From assembly GCA_019347945.1 (NCBI GenBank), contig JAHWKK010000025.1, positions 1-58,509 on the forward strand: a DNA stretch of 58,509 nucleotides, in the 5' to 3' direction. The notes under the pieces are model-generated. The model made no database searches. It saw only the letters and a list, made by a program, of their open reading frames with translations, and had not been told where the DNA came from. Positions within the stretch are counted from its first letter, which is position 1; each line of letters opens with the position of its first letter. Source of the stretch: Acidobacteriota bacterium (GTDB lineage Bacteria > Acidobacteriota > Thermoanaerobaculia > Gp7-AA8 > JAHWKK01). The translations under genes and the position numbers were made by a program. Below, piece after piece: positions 1 to 10,600 of this stretch.

Positions 1-403
1 AGCGGGCCCCCCGCTTCCACCAACCGGGTGGTCCCATTCCGGGGGCTTAAACTCTGTAGAACTCGAGGCCCAGGGGGAACCGTTGCAATTTTTTCTTTGC
101 GCGCGGTTTTCATCGGGGGGGGGGACGAACGTGGCAACTAAACCCAACGTGGGGCATAATTTGGCGGATTCCCCCCTTTAAGTTACAATGTCCCCCCCCG
201 ACCCCGAATGCCCGGCAAACTTTCACTCCCGATTCAGCCCGCGTCAGCGGGCGACAGATCCCAGCCCCCGGCTTCAGCCGGGGGGCAGACGCCGCTTACC
301 CAAACGATCTCGAGCCCGCTTCAGCGGGCGACAGAACGTCGACCATCCCCGGGAACGTCACACCCCCCCTTTCGAGGCGCAACGCGCTCAATCGTTCCTC
401 CCC
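1..403. other. Low-complexity left end without a supported gene
   Basis: No convincing gene was seen here. The stretch carries long G or C homopolymers (for example near 115-124 and 191-198) and irregular composition unlike the rest of the window, so open frames across it are not credible as proteins. It also holds the hairpin repeats listed separately. It may be a contig end of poorer sequence quality or a decayed intergenic region; the sequence alone does not decide. Confidence 0.6.
236..335. repeat. Duplicated GCCCGC-TCAGCGGGC hairpin repeat
   Basis: A 23-base unit occurs at 236-258 and again at 313-335 with one mismatch; each copy contains a short palindrome (gcccgc / gcgggc around tca). 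Between them, at about 263-288, is another strong hairpin pairing gccccc with ggggggc. The pattern resembles short REP-like intergenic palindromes. Function is unknown. Confidence 0.65.
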
Positions 404-739
404 TCAGTCGTCCCTTCCGTGAAGATGTGCCGGAGGCGCCGTCGCTTCGACCGCCGTGAACGTCTCGAGAATCTCGTATCGGTGGTCGACGTCCTTCGGC
501 ACCAGCCAGCTGTCCCCTTTCTCCAGCGTCACCATCTGTTCGCCGACGTGAAGCTTCGCCTTCCCGGAGATGACGAACCCGACCGTCTCGTATGGATTCC
601 GGTGCGTCTCCTTCTTTTTCGTCGGTGCTTTCCGCTTCCAAAGTCTCATCGCGAGGCCGATTCCGGAGACGAGATACGTCTCACCATCGTCGCCCTCCGG
701 TGAGTGAGCCGAGCTCACCTTCTTGATCGTCGTGTCCAT
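404..739 (-). CDS. Small cupin-domain protein
   Basis: This 111-residue protein is the size of a single-domain cupin (small beta-barrel). Visible features are the stretch around NPYETVGFVISGKAKLHVGE, which fits the first cupin strand block, and GDSWLVPKDVDHRYEI, which fits the second block with a late histidine. Such proteins often bind a metal or small ligand, and many act as sensors or isomerases, but no substrate can be read here. The ATG start sits 75 bases from the divergent ligase gene, so the two probably use separate promoters in that gap. Assignment to the fold is fairly sure; the function is open. Confidence 0.75.
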   Translation of the reverse strand: MDTTIKKVSSAHSPEGDDGETYLVSGIGLAMRLWKRKAPTKKKETHRNPYETVGFVISGKAKLHVGEQMVTLEKGDSWLVPKDVDHRYEILETFTAVEATAPPAHLHGRDD

Positions 740-813
740 TTTTCCTCCTCGTCATCTCTCTTTTCACATCGGAAGCCAGCGTCGGGCAGGGAAAATGCGA
801 GAATCACCACGCG

Positions 814-2631
814 ATGGCCAAAGCAGACAAGGCTCGCAGGCTTCTCGAAAAAATTTTCCCCCCGATGCTCGCGACATCGGTCGAGACTCTTCCGGCGAGC
901 GTGACGGAATGGATTCTCGAGCCGAAATTCGACGGCTACCGCGGCCTCGCCGGCATCAGCGGCGGCGAAGTCTCGCTGCTCAGCAGAAACCGGCTCGACC
1001 TCGGGCAACGCTTTTCGGGCATCGTCGCCGCGCTCGGAAAGCTCGGGCTCGATGACACGGTACTCGACGGCGAGATCGCGGCTTTCGACGAGAACCGGAT
1101 TGCGCGCTTCGAGATGACGCAGCACTCGAGCGACTCGGCCTTCTTCGTCGTATTCGACATCCTCCATCACGACGGCCGTGATCTCCGCAATCTTCCGATC
1201 GAGGAGCGGCGAGAGGTCCTCGAAAAAGTTTTCCGGCGAAAGCGAAATCGAACCGTGTCGGTCGTCTCCCGCTACGAGGCTGGTCTCGACGACGCCCTTG
1301 CCGATGCGGAGCAGGCGGGGCACGAAGGTCTGATCGCAAAAAAACCCGGCTCCCGCTACGAGCCGCGCCGGTCGCGTGCGTGGCTCAAGATCAAGTTCGG
1401 CGGGAATCAGGAGTTGATCGTCGTCGGCTACACGCTGCTGAAAGACCGGACCGACGCGATCGGCGCGCTGCTCCTGGCCGTTCGCGAAGGGCGGTCGCTT
1501 CGCTACGCCGGCAAGGTCGGCACCGGCTTCTCGACGCGTCAGCGCCACGAGCTGTTCGATCTGCTCGAATCAATCGAAGTGCCGAAGCCGCCGCTTCCCC
1601 TCGGCAAGAACCGTATCAAGGGGGCGAAGTGGGTCGAGCCGAGGCTCATCGCGCAGGTGAAATTCTCGGAGTGGACCCATGAAGGACAGCTCCGGCATCC
1701 GTCTTTCGTCGCGATGCGGGACGACAAGGAGGTCGCAGACGTGGTCCGTGAAAAAACAATGAGCACCGCTCCCGAGGTCCGGTTCACGAATCCCGACCGG
1801 GTTCTCTATCCCCGGCAGGGCTACACCAAGCGGGATCTCGCCGAGTACTACTCCGCGGTGGCCCATGCGCTCGTCCCCGCGCTCGAAGGGCGCCCGCTCG
1901 CGCTGGAGCACTGGAACGACGGAATCGACGAGGAGCCGTGGTTCGAGCAGAGCGTGCGCGACAACATCCCAGGTTGGCTCACCGTGGTCGAAACTCCGAC
2001 GAGAACGAGAAGGGGGACGGCGCGTCATCTCGTCGTCGATCGTCCCGAGACCCTTCTCTATCTCGCTCAGCACTCTGTCCTGACGATCCACACCTGGGCA
2101 TCGCGAGCGGGTTCTCTCGAGTCACCCGACTGGATGATCTTCGACCTCGACCCGGCAAAAACCAAAGGCTTTCCACAGGCGATCGAGGCTGCCCTCGTCT
2201 TCAGAGCGCTGTTCGACACGCTCGGGCTCCCCTCGTTTCCGAAAACGTCCGGCAAGAATGGCCTGCACGTCCTCGTACCGCTTCAGCCGGGTTACGACTT
2301 CGAACGTGTCACGAACTTCGCCTGCCGGGTTTCCGAGACGGTGGCCGCGGAGGTCCCCGGAATCACGGTCGAGCGGACGGTGGCGAAGCGACGCGGTCGT
2401 CTCTACGCCGACTGTCTTCAGAACGGATACGGTAAAACGATAGTCGCTCCCTATTCGCCTCGAGGGATCGACGGCGCTCCGGTCTCCGCGCCGCTCGAAT
2501 GGAAAGAGGTCAAACCGGGGCTCGACCCGGCGGCATTCACGATCAAGACGATGCCGAAGCGACTCGAAAAGAAAGGCGATCTCTTCGCCCCCGCTCTGCG
2601 GGAAGGAGTGGCGATTCCGACGACGTCATGA
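814..2631 (+). CDS. ligD: DNA ligase D-like protein (ligase plus polymerase domains)
   Basis: A 605-residue ATP-dependent DNA ligase fused to a LigD-type primase/polymerase, as used in bacterial end joining. The ligase half comes first: the nucleotidyl-lysine motif EPKFDGYRG has its lysine at residue 38, followed by LDGEIAAF, EGLIAKKPGS and AWLKIKF further on. The polymerase half begins near residue 320 (VRFTNPDRVLYP) and includes IFDLDP, with the paired metal-binding acids, and TSGKNGLHVLVPL. There is no separate phosphoesterase domain, unlike full-length LigD of Pseudomonas or Mycobacterium. No Ku gene lies in the window. Its 3' end overlaps the convergent thpR gene by six bases. Confidence 0.9.
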   Translation: MAKADKARRLLEKIFPPMLATSVETLPASVTEWILEPKFDGYRGLAGISGGEVSLLSRNRLDLGQRFSGIVAALGKLGLDDTVLDGEIAAFDENRIARFEMTQHSSDSAFFVVFDILHHDGRDLRNLPIEERREVLEKVFRRKRNRTVSVVSRYEAGLDDALADAEQAGHEGLIAKKPGSRYEPRRSRAWLKIKFGGNQELIVVGYTLLKDRTDAIGALLLAVREGRSLRYAGKVGTGFSTRQRHELFDLLESIEVPKPPLPLGKNRIKGAKWVEPRLIAQVKFSEWTHEGQLRHPSFVAMRDDKEVADVVREKTMSTAPEVRFTNPDRVLYPRQGYTKRDLAEYYSAVAHALVPALEGRPLALEHWNDGIDEEPWFEQSVRDNIPGWLTVVETPTRTRRGTARHLVVDRPETLLYLAQHSVLTIHTWASRAGSLESPDWMIFDLDPAKTKGFPQAIEAALVFRALFDTLGLPSFPKTSGKNGLHVLVPLQPGYDFERVTNFACRVSETVAAEVPGITVERTVAKRRGRLYADCLQNGYGKTIVAPYSPRGIDGAPVSAPLEWKEVKPGLDPAAFTIKTMPKRLEKKGDLFAPALREGVAIPTTS

Positions 2632-3183
2632 GCGGAGGGGGAAGCGTGCGGCTTCGACATGTGTGGCGCCGCCGCTTCCGAGCCGGCTCTCGTAGAGGGA
2701 GATCGCGGAGACCGGACACGATCGCCCCCGAAAGCTCTCGAGAGCGCCCGCGAGATTCTCGAGGTCGGCTCTCCGCCAGCGGTCCTTCGCTCTTCCGAGC
2801 GTGAGATGGCTCCTGAACGGCTTTCGATCGTAGTCGACATTCGCCGAGTCGAGTGCTGTCCGGACCGAATCTGCGATCGCTTCCAGACCGGAGTTGCGCT
2901 CGAGTCCAATCCACAGAACCCTCGGCCGGCCAGGCTCGGGAAAGGCAGAAACTTCGGAAAGCCGGACGTCGAATGGCCCCGAGGATCTGGCGGCGTTGTC
3001 GAGACCCTCTGAAACTCGGGGGACGACGCTCACATCCTGTTCCCCGAGAAAGGCAAAAGTCAGATGAAGCTGCGCCGGCTTCGTCCAGGAGGCGCGTGGC
3101 AACGCGCCCCGAATCTGCTCGATTCGAGCGTGGATCTCGGTGGCCAGAGTCTCCGGAACCGTCCAGGCGATGAAGAGACGCAG
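2626..3183 (-). CDS. thpR: RNA 2',3'-cyclic phosphodiesterase (2'-5' RNA ligase family)
   Basis: A 2H-phosphoesterase of about 185 residues. The two catalytic motifs are visible as HLTF and HLTLGR, each H-x-T-x, spaced as in ThpR/LigT. Known members hydrolyse RNA 2',3'-cyclic phosphates; some ligate 2'-5' ends in vitro. The best start is a CTG at 3183, giving an N-terminus LRLFIAWTVPET that matches the family's usual MRLF(I/V)A opening, with AGGTG a few bases upstream; a TTG at 3102 would lose that first strand. The start lies four bases after the aspA stop, so it is the last gene of the operon that begins with glycerate kinase. The CTG choice is inference from family alignment and ribosome-site spacing. 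Confidence 0.85.
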   Translation of the reverse strand: MRLFIAWTVPETLATEIHARIEQIRGALPRASWTKPAQLHLTFAFLGEQDVSVVPRVSEGLDNAARSSGPFDVRLSEVSAFPEPGRPRVLWIGLERNSGLEAIADSVRTALDSANVDYDRKPFRSHLTLGRAKDRWRRADLENLAGALESFRGRSCPVSAISLYESRLGSGGATHVEAARFPLRS

Positions 3184-3187
3184 CGGA

Positions 3188-4726
3188 TCACCTCTTCTTT
3201 TTCGCTGATCCGCTTCTCTTCTTCGACTTCGACCCGGGTTTGCGGGAAGGTCTCCGATCGGCCTGGCCCGTCAGAAAGCCAGGGCTGAAGATATCTTTCA
3301 TCTGCCGGTCGGTGACGCCGATGTCGCGGGACTTCATGAGCTCCGGAATCGGCTCTCCGGTCCTGGCGGACTCTTTCGCGAGAATCGCCGCTTCGTCGTA
3401 CCCGATGATCGGATTGAGCGCCGTCGCCAGCGACGGCGACGCGATGTAATAGCCCTCGGCGCGCTCTTCGTTCGCTTCGATTCCGTCGATGCACTTCTCC
3501 GCGAACACCGGCACGAAGTTCCGGAGAATCTCCATGCTGAAGAGGGTTTCGTAGATGATCAGGGGCATCATGACGTTGAGCTCGAGCTGTCCTGCCTGAA
3601 CGGCGAATGCAACGGTTGCATCGGCCCCGATCACATGGAACGCCACCTGGTTCATGCACTCGGGTATCGAAGGATTCACCTTGCCGGGCATGATCGACGA
3701 GCCGGGCTGAACGGGTGGAAGGCGGATCTCGGCGAGACCGGTCAGAGGTCCGGACGAGAGCAGACGGATGTCGTTCGTGATCCGCGTGAGCTCGAGCGCG
3801 AGATTCCGGAGCGCCGCGGAGAACGTGGCATTCGGCTGCTGCGACTGCATTGCCTCCCGAAGATCATCCATCGACGAGAGCTCGAGACCCGTCCGCTTCG
3901 ACAGCTCGCTCACGATCTCCCATCGATAACCGACTTCGGTGTTGAGACCGGTTCCGGTCGCAGAGCCTCCGATGGCGAGCTCTCTCAGCTCGTCGGCAGC
4001 CTGTTCGATCAACCGGATCGCCCGCCGAACCGCCGCCCCCCATGCAGCGAACTCCTGTCCGAGTGTGACCGGAACGGCATCCTGCAGATGCGTCCGGCCT
4101 GATTTGATCACCTTCCCGAACTCTTTTCCCTTACGCTCCAGACTGGACGCGAGCTGGTCGAGCGCAGGGAGAAGCTCGCGCAGATACAGAAGAATTGCAA
4201 GACAGGACGACGTCGGAAACGTGTCGTTGGTCGACTGCCCCATGTTGACGTGATCGTTGGGGTGAATCGGGTCGTACACACCCAGCTCACCACCGAGAGA
4301 ACGGTTCGCCAGATTCGCCAGAACTTCGTTCACGTTCATGTGAAATGAAGTACCCGCGCCCGCCTGAAAGACGTCGACGACGAATTGATCGACGTATTCC
4401 GGCGCGACGTAGTGTTCCGGCGGAGCCGCGCGAAGATCCCGCCGCCCCTTCGTCTTCGATGCCTCGCCGAGGATCTCGTCGCAGGCAGCGATGATGGCTC
4501 TCGATCTCTTTCGCGACAGCTGCCCCGTTCGCCCGTTGACGACGGCGGCGGCCCGCTTCACCTGGACGTAGGCATGGATGAAAACGGGATGTTCGCGGAT
4601 GCCGCTGACTGGAAAGTTCTGGACCGCCCGCTGGGTCTGCGCTCCGTACAACGCTTTGGACGGAACGCGGACTTCGCCCATGGTGTCGCGCTCGATACGG
4701 CCTCTGGATGATCGCTTTGAGCTCAT
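3188..4726 (-). CDS. aspA: Aspartate ammonia-lyase (aspartase)
   Basis: A 512-residue member of the aspartase/fumarase class II superfamily, predicted to convert L-aspartate to fumarate and ammonia. Visible signatures are DQFVVDVFQAGAGTSFHMN, HPNDHVNMGQSTNDTFP, SGRTHLQDAVPVTLGQE and the flexible catalytic loop GSSIMPGKVNPSIPECMNQV. The residues after that loop (IPEC.NQVAF, then AGQLELNVMMPLI) follow aspartase rather than fumarase, which usually has TQCEA there. Oddities are a short insertion near residue 95 (SKTKGRRDLRAAPPEHY) and a lysine/arginine-rich tail. It sits 61 bases after the Omp85 gene. The superfamily is certain; aspartase over fumarase is likely. Confidence 0.88.
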   Translation of the reverse strand: MSSKRSSRGRIERDTMGEVRVPSKALYGAQTQRAVQNFPVSGIREHPVFIHAYVQVKRAAAVVNGRTGQLSRKRSRAIIAACDEILGEASKTKGRRDLRAAPPEHYVAPEYVDQFVVDVFQAGAGTSFHMNVNEVLANLANRSLGGELGVYDPIHPNDHVNMGQSTNDTFPTSSCLAILLYLRELLPALDQLASSLERKGKEFGKVIKSGRTHLQDAVPVTLGQEFAAWGAAVRRAIRLIEQAADELRELAIGGSATGTGLNTEVGYRWEIVSELSKRTGLELSSMDDLREAMQSQQPNATFSAALRNLALELTRITNDIRLLSSGPLTGLAEIRLPPVQPGSSIMPGKVNPSIPECMNQVAFHVIGADATVAFAVQAGQLELNVMMPLIIYETLFSMEILRNFVPVFAEKCIDGIEANEERAEGYYIASPSLATALNPIIGYDEAAILAKESARTGEPIPELMKSRDIGVTDRQMKDIFSPGFLTGQADRRPSRKPGSKSKKRSGSAKKKR

Positions 4727-4787
4727 GTTCGGGGGTCGTGCACGCCTCGTTCCGAGAGGAGCGGCGGCTCGGACGAGTCATGCCTCG

Positions 4788-7643
4788 TCAGAAAGCGTAT
4801 CCGAGGGTGAGGAAGATCTCATAGCGGTCCTCATAGGGAGCGGGGTCGAGATTGAATCCGACGTCGAGACGGACCGGACCGACGGGTGTGAGGTATCGCG
4901 CACCGAGGCCCGCGCCCCAGCGGATCTCGGAGGTGTCGATGTCCTCGATCTCACGCCAGACATTGCCACCATCGACGAACACCGCTCCGTGAAGGCTGCC
5001 GAAGATCGGATATCGATACTCGACATTGATGATCGCGAGCGCGTTTCCCCCGATCGGAATCAGCCTTACGTCTTCGGCAGTCTCGACATACTCCTGGCAG
5101 CTCTGCCCCTCGGGTACGTCGGCGGGATCGGGGATGAGAGTCTGGCAGGGGATGCCGAGACGGTCGAGCTCGAAGCCGCGATGCGTCCGCTCACCTCCGG
5201 CGAGAAACCTCTCGGCGAAGGGGACGGTGCGTGCCAACTCGACGTCCCCGAGCGGCTCGGTCATGCCGAAGCGTCCGGCGAAAACGAACTGAGTGCGCTC
5301 GGTCACCGACCAATAGCCTGCACCCTGCAGAAATCCCTTCAGGAACTCGGTCTCGGCTCTGAGCATCGGAAATGCGTACTCGATGGAGAGGCCGGCGTAA
5401 AAGCCGTTGCTCGGATTGACCGGATCGTCGCGGCGATCCCAGAAGGCGCTGGGCGTGATGCTGGAGATCTGGATCTCCTGGTCCTCCGGATCGATGCCCT
5501 CGATCGGAAAGCCCGAGGTGGCGAGGTCGCACAGCTCCCCCGAAACGCAGTCGTTCAATCGGTATTCGTAGCGTAGGCCCCAGCGGAACTGCTCGGCGAG
5601 AACGCGGGTCAGCTCGACCGAGGCGCCGAAGGTCGAAATGCGCGCGGCACCGTCTGCACGTTCCTCGTCGCGGCTGTAGAGGTTCGCCTGGGTCGGGATG
5701 TCGTAACCGAAGAGGAATGGTTCCCGATACGTGAGGACGAAACGGTCTACACGTTGCGAGACGGTACCGTCGAGACCGAGATAACGGCCGGTTCCGAAGA
5801 GATTGCGATGCGATACCGCGGCGCTTCCACGCGCCTGATCCTCGGTGGAGTATCCGACTGAGCCGGAAACCGTCAGGACGTTTCCCTCTCTGACCTGGAT
5901 CGAGATGTCGCGGATCTGCGCGGCGCTCGGGGAGGGATTCGGAAGAATCTCGACGATGCTGAATATGCCGAGCCGGTAAAGGCGTTGCTGCGCTTCGAGC
6001 AGGGCTCTCCAGGTGAACGGCGCCCCCTCCTCGAGCCGGGCTTTCCGGAGGATGACCGACTCCTTCGTATAGGTGTTGCCGCGGACCGCCACTTTTCCGA
6101 TGAAGGTCTGCGGGCCCTCGGTCAATTCATAGCGGACGATGGCTTCGGTTCGGTCGTCGCTGAACTCGATCACCGGTTCGACTCTGATCTCGGCGAAACC
6201 TTCGTCACCGTAGGCGCTTCTGATCGAGACGATGTCGAGTCCGACCGACTGCGGATTGAGGGGCTCGCCGGGCTCGACCAGCAGGTCTGGAAGGTCTCCC
6301 TCTCTCTGTTCGATACCGATCACCTCGACAGCGGTGACGATCGATCGTGGCCCCTCGACGATCGGGAAGGTCACGGCGATCGAGGTTTCATTGATCGGTT
6401 CGACGACGGGTCTTCGAACCTCGACGGTCGTGAAGCCTTCGAGAAGATAGAAAGCCTCCAGGGCGTCTCGGTCGTCCTGAAGCTCCCGGGTCGTGATGCC
6501 TGTCCTCCGCCGGATGATCGCCGCGAGCAGTTCGGTGAACACGCCCGGAGGAGCCGTCGCAACGACATCGCGAAGCTCGGAATTCGAGAAAGTCTCGTTG
6601 CCCGAAAATCGGACGTCCTCGAGCTCGTAGCTCTGCCCCGGATCGATGGTGTAGGTGATGACGTAATCCCCATCGACGGTTCCTTCCCTGGTGTCGACAT
6701 CGACGAAGTAGTAGCCGCGCCTCTGATAACGCTCGACGAGGTCGTCAACCGTTCGCCCGACCTTGTCCACGGTGTAGCGTTCAGTTCCGCTGAAGCGAAC
6801 GATTCTCCGGACATCGTCCTCGTCGACGCCTTCCACCTCGACACGGACTTTCGGTCCGATCTGGACCTCGTAGAGCAGCCTCACCGATGCCGATTCGTCG
6901 TCGTACACACCCTCGGCGAACCGAACGTCAGCCCTGCGGAAGTTTTCGCGTGCGAGAAAGTCCTCGATTCGGTCGGCATCGCTTCGCGCGCGATCGACTT
7001 CGTACGCCGCGCCGACTCTGCTGTCCATCTTTCCTTCGAGCTCGGCCGGAGCGAATGGCCCCGTATCCCCGTCAAAGGTGATCGCGCTGACCGTGGCCCG
7101 GGGGCCGGGAACGACGTAGAACGTCACGTCCGCCCGGTCGTTCTCCCGCGAAAACGCGACTGCCGGATCGACGACAGCCTCGAGGTAGCCCTCCCGCACG
7201 TACGCTCTCTGCACCGCCACCGCGTTTCGATCGACCGCGCTGAGGCTGAACACCTTCCCGCTCTCCAGTTTCGACTCCCGCCGCGGGCGAACGTCCGTGT
7301 CGGCACCTTCGATCTCCCATCTGATGTCGCCGACGAAGTAGTGGAGCGTCATGCGGAAAGTGACGTCGACGCCAGCGCCGGAGGGACGTGCGTCGACCCG
7401 GATGTCGCGAAATCTGCCGGTTCCGAACAACGTCTTGATCGAGCTCTGAACCTCGGTCAGCGACAGAGGCTGGCCCGGCTCGACGCTGATCAGAGGACGA
7501 AGCGCCGGCTCGTCGATGGCCGATTCCGAAAACAGATCGACCGTGCCGACGATCTCGCCATAGAGCTCGCTCACCTGTCCGAAGGCGGAGCCGGCAAAGC
7601 CGGCCGCCATCAGAACGACCATCAGTGCGCAGCCTCTTCTCAC
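4788..7643 (-). CDS. Omp85-family outer-membrane assembly protein (BamA/TamA-like)
   Basis: About 950 residues: a signal peptide (ALMVVLMAAGFAGSAFG), a long periplasmic part of roughly six or seven POTRA-like modules up to about residue 590, and a C-terminal 16-strand barrel region ending in the aromatic residue of LTLGYAF. The barrel contains GGERTHRGFE, the family's conserved RG(F/Y) loop motif. The GTG at 7643 gives a clean signal peptide and a GTGA overlap with the tamB stop; a TTG three bases upstream is the alternative. Direct coupling to tamB suggests a TamA-like partner, yet the POTRA number is higher than TamA (three) or E. coli BamA (five). It may be the main BamA of this organism or a dedicated TamB partner. 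Confidence 0.88.
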   Translation of the reverse strand: MRRGCALMVVLMAAGFAGSAFGQVSELYGEIVGTVDLFSESAIDEPALRPLISVEPGQPLSLTEVQSSIKTLFGTGRFRDIRVDARPSGAGVDVTFRMTLHYFVGDIRWEIEGADTDVRPRRESKLESGKVFSLSAVDRNAVAVQRAYVREGYLEAVVDPAVAFSRENDRADVTFYVVPGPRATVSAITFDGDTGPFAPAELEGKMDSRVGAAYEVDRARSDADRIEDFLARENFRRADVRFAEGVYDDESASVRLLYEVQIGPKVRVEVEGVDEDDVRRIVRFSGTERYTVDKVGRTVDDLVERYQRRGYYFVDVDTREGTVDGDYVITYTIDPGQSYELEDVRFSGNETFSNSELRDVVATAPPGVFTELLAAIIRRRTGITTRELQDDRDALEAFYLLEGFTTVEVRRPVVEPINETSIAVTFPIVEGPRSIVTAVEVIGIEQREGDLPDLLVEPGEPLNPQSVGLDIVSIRSAYGDEGFAEIRVEPVIEFSDDRTEAIVRYELTEGPQTFIGKVAVRGNTYTKESVILRKARLEEGAPFTWRALLEAQQRLYRLGIFSIVEILPNPSPSAAQIRDISIQVREGNVLTVSGSVGYSTEDQARGSAAVSHRNLFGTGRYLGLDGTVSQRVDRFVLTYREPFLFGYDIPTQANLYSRDEERADGAARISTFGASVELTRVLAEQFRWGLRYEYRLNDCVSGELCDLATSGFPIEGIDPEDQEIQISSITPSAFWDRRDDPVNPSNGFYAGLSIEYAFPMLRAETEFLKGFLQGAGYWSVTERTQFVFAGRFGMTEPLGDVELARTVPFAERFLAGGERTHRGFELDRLGIPCQTLIPDPADVPEGQSCQEYVETAEDVRLIPIGGNALAIINVEYRYPIFGSLHGAVFVDGGNVWREIEDIDTSEIRWGAGLGARYLTPVGPVRLDVGFNLDPAPYEDRYEIFLTLGYAF

Positions 7644-10600
7644 CAATGCCCCGGGTATCTGCGGCGGAAGCGCCCATCGACCGCCGTGATCACATAGCGA
7701 TTGTCATCCTCGGAATCGCGAGTGAACTGGATGACCCAGTTCCTCGATGCTTCCCACTGGATGATCTGGATGTTCTCGGCACTCGACGTGTCGTAAATGA
7801 TGATTGCGTAAAGATCGTCCGCGATCTGCTTTTCGAAAGTAACGGTCGGAGCGAACGAGCCGTTCTCCCCGACCGACTCCACGCGCAGCGCATCGGCAAA
7901 GGGGAGAATGCGGGAGCCGATCGCTTCGCCGACCGTCGAAAGGAGCAGAGAAGTTCCCGCGGCGGTAAACGTCTGCGAACCGAAACCGCCGGCCGAACCG
8001 CTGCCGACGTCTCCGGCGAGCAGGGTCAGCAGAGTCAGATCGCCGAGCGGGGGCTCGCTCGAAATGCTGGGGGTGATCTGATCGAGCGTTCCCGTCAGGT
8101 TGATCGTGAGCTCGTACTCCTCGACGTCTCCGAGCGCCTGGCCTCGTGCTCTCATCAGACCCTCGGCCGAGATGTCGAAGTACGGATCATTGCGGAAGGG
8201 ATTCTGGAATGTGATCGTCCCCTGCACCACCGTATAGTCGATGTCCCTGAACGTGATCTCGCCGCCCTCATCGAGGACCACCCTTCCGAGCAGGACCGGA
8301 TTCCCCAGCGTTCCGGTCAGGGTGAGATCGGCGCTCGCCGTAACGTTCGCAATGTTATTGGCGACCGAAAGCGTTCCCGGCGCATTCACATCGACTTCGA
8401 GCGCGATGTTGTCCTGCCAGGAGGCCGACACTCTGGGTACGACCGCCTGACGGCTGAGAAGTTTCTCGACGATCGTCGTCGCCAGCTCGACATCCTTGTA
8501 GTACTGACCCTCGGTCACGTCCAGGCTTCCCTGAAGAACCATCCTCTCGTCATCTCCCGAAAGCACCAGATCGAAATCACCTTCGACAGTCAATCCTTCG
8601 TAATATCGAATCGTGACAGCGTCTCCCTGCGCCGTGAGCCGGATCCGGCCGGGGCGGAAGTTCTCGTGCGTGACGAATCCGCCGGCGATGATCTGGCCTC
8701 CACCGAGGGTCGCTCTCATCGCGTCGAGCTCGATCCGGTTTCCCCGGAAGAGAATCGTACCGAAGATGTCGCTGATGGTCTGGGGGAACGTCTCGAGACG
8801 GAGCGATCCATTCTGAACTTCGACCGTTCCGCTGATCCGCGGCGAGAGGATGGCTCCTCCGATATCGGCTCGGACCACCAGATTTCCCGAGATTCTCGAG
8901 TCGGGCACGAAAAGCTGTGCGAGCGCTGCATCGATCGAGCCGCGGAGAGTCAGATTCATCGGCTCATTCGTAGAAAGCGGGATCCGCCCATCCACATAGA
9001 AGTTCGTCTCGGCCGTCCGGAGCTCGACCTCGTTCAACAGAAGATCGCCGCCGGCGATCTGGAACGTCAGCGGCCGGGTGGTGACGACGTCCTCGCCCGA
9101 GATATTCACCGCAAAGGTGGTAAAGGCGCCGTCGATGACGACCGAATCGAGGCCGTCGCCGAGAGATCCCCCAAGAGCGAGGTCGGCCGTGAACGCACCG
9201 GAGACGGGGACTTCGCTCGCGGGCGCGAGAATCCGGAGAACCTGCTGAAGATCGGTGACCGCGAGCGTGACGTCGCCGCTCAGCTCGCCCCCCGTCCCGA
9301 CGAAGCCACTCCCCTCGATGGCGACGGCGTCGAAGGCAGTCCCTCGAACGACCAGCTCTCCTCCCCGAATCGCCAGATAGAGCGAGGGAGGCTCGACACC
9401 GGCAGGAATCGGGACTCCGCCGATACTTCCCTCCTCAAGCACGGCGTCGACCACGATCTCCGGCTGCTCCGCCGTTCCGGCGCCGGTCGACTGGATTCGA
9501 AGTTTCCCGCTGATTACATCGCGAAAATCGGCCAGGGCCTCGATCTCCGAGAGATCGATCACGGTCGGCTGGATCGTCCATGAGATCCGGTCTCCGTCGA
9601 AGCTGTAGCTCGCCTGGCCGATGATCGTTCCCGCCGCGGACCGCAACTCCAGATGCTCGACATTCAGAGTGCCGGAATCGAAGACGAGATCGGCGGTCAC
9701 CTGCTCGACCGGCTCACCGGCGATCAGGGCCTGGCGAATCGTCACCGACCCGGCGCCCTCGAGCTCTTCCTTCGGACCTTCGATGTGAAGAGTGCCGGTG
9801 AGCAGTCCGTCGACGGGAATGTCACCGAGGTCGAGAAAAGCGACCAGCCTGGAAACCGGGAAGGTCTCTGCCGCGATGTCGAGATCGAATGCGAGATTCC
9901 CCTCACCCGGAAGCCATTGGACCGTTCCGCCCAGGACGAGCCTCGACGAATCCTCCCGGATCGTCAGCTCGTCCATGGTGACCGTCCCCGACTCGGGAGT
10001 TCCCACGACGAGCAGCCGGCCGGTCCCGATACCCGCCACGTCGAGGTCGAGGTCGACCAGGTCGAGTGCTTCCGCCACGTCCCATCCGGCAGCGTCGATC
10101 GCGAGATCGAACCGCGGCGCTCCACCTTCGGGGAACCCGATCGTCCCGCTCATGGCCAGCGTTCCATCGTTTCGCACGAATCGGGATCGCTCGAATCTGA
10201 GCAGATCCCGGGCTCCGTTCCAGACGAGATCGATCGATGCCCTCCCGAGCGGAGCGTCGTTGTACCGCGCTCCCGAAGCTTCGATTCGGGCGGTCACCAG
10301 GGCTTCGGCAATCGCCCCGTCGACAGTCCCGCGAATCGATCCGGTACCTCCCAGCCCGAGAAGCTCGGCCTCGCCCGTTCCGAGAGAGCGGGAGAAGTTG
10401 ACGGCGAGGCGGTCGAGCTCCGCGAAATCGTCGCTCTCGATCGTGTAATCGAGATCCGCGACAAGGCCGTCGAGTCCGATCGTTCCGGTTGTCCGAATCA
10501 CCGACTCGGGCGTCTGAAATCTCGCGTTCCGGAGCCCGAGCACTCCCTGTCGAATCGTGAACTCCGTTCCGCCGCTCACCGCGATCGGATACGGAGCGTT

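Noticed and set aside
3188-4726. Fumarate hydratase class II
   Set aside because: The residues after the GSSIMPGKVNP loop (IPEC.NQVAF and AGQLELNVMMPLI) follow aspartase; fumarase normally has TQCEA there. Not fully excluded.
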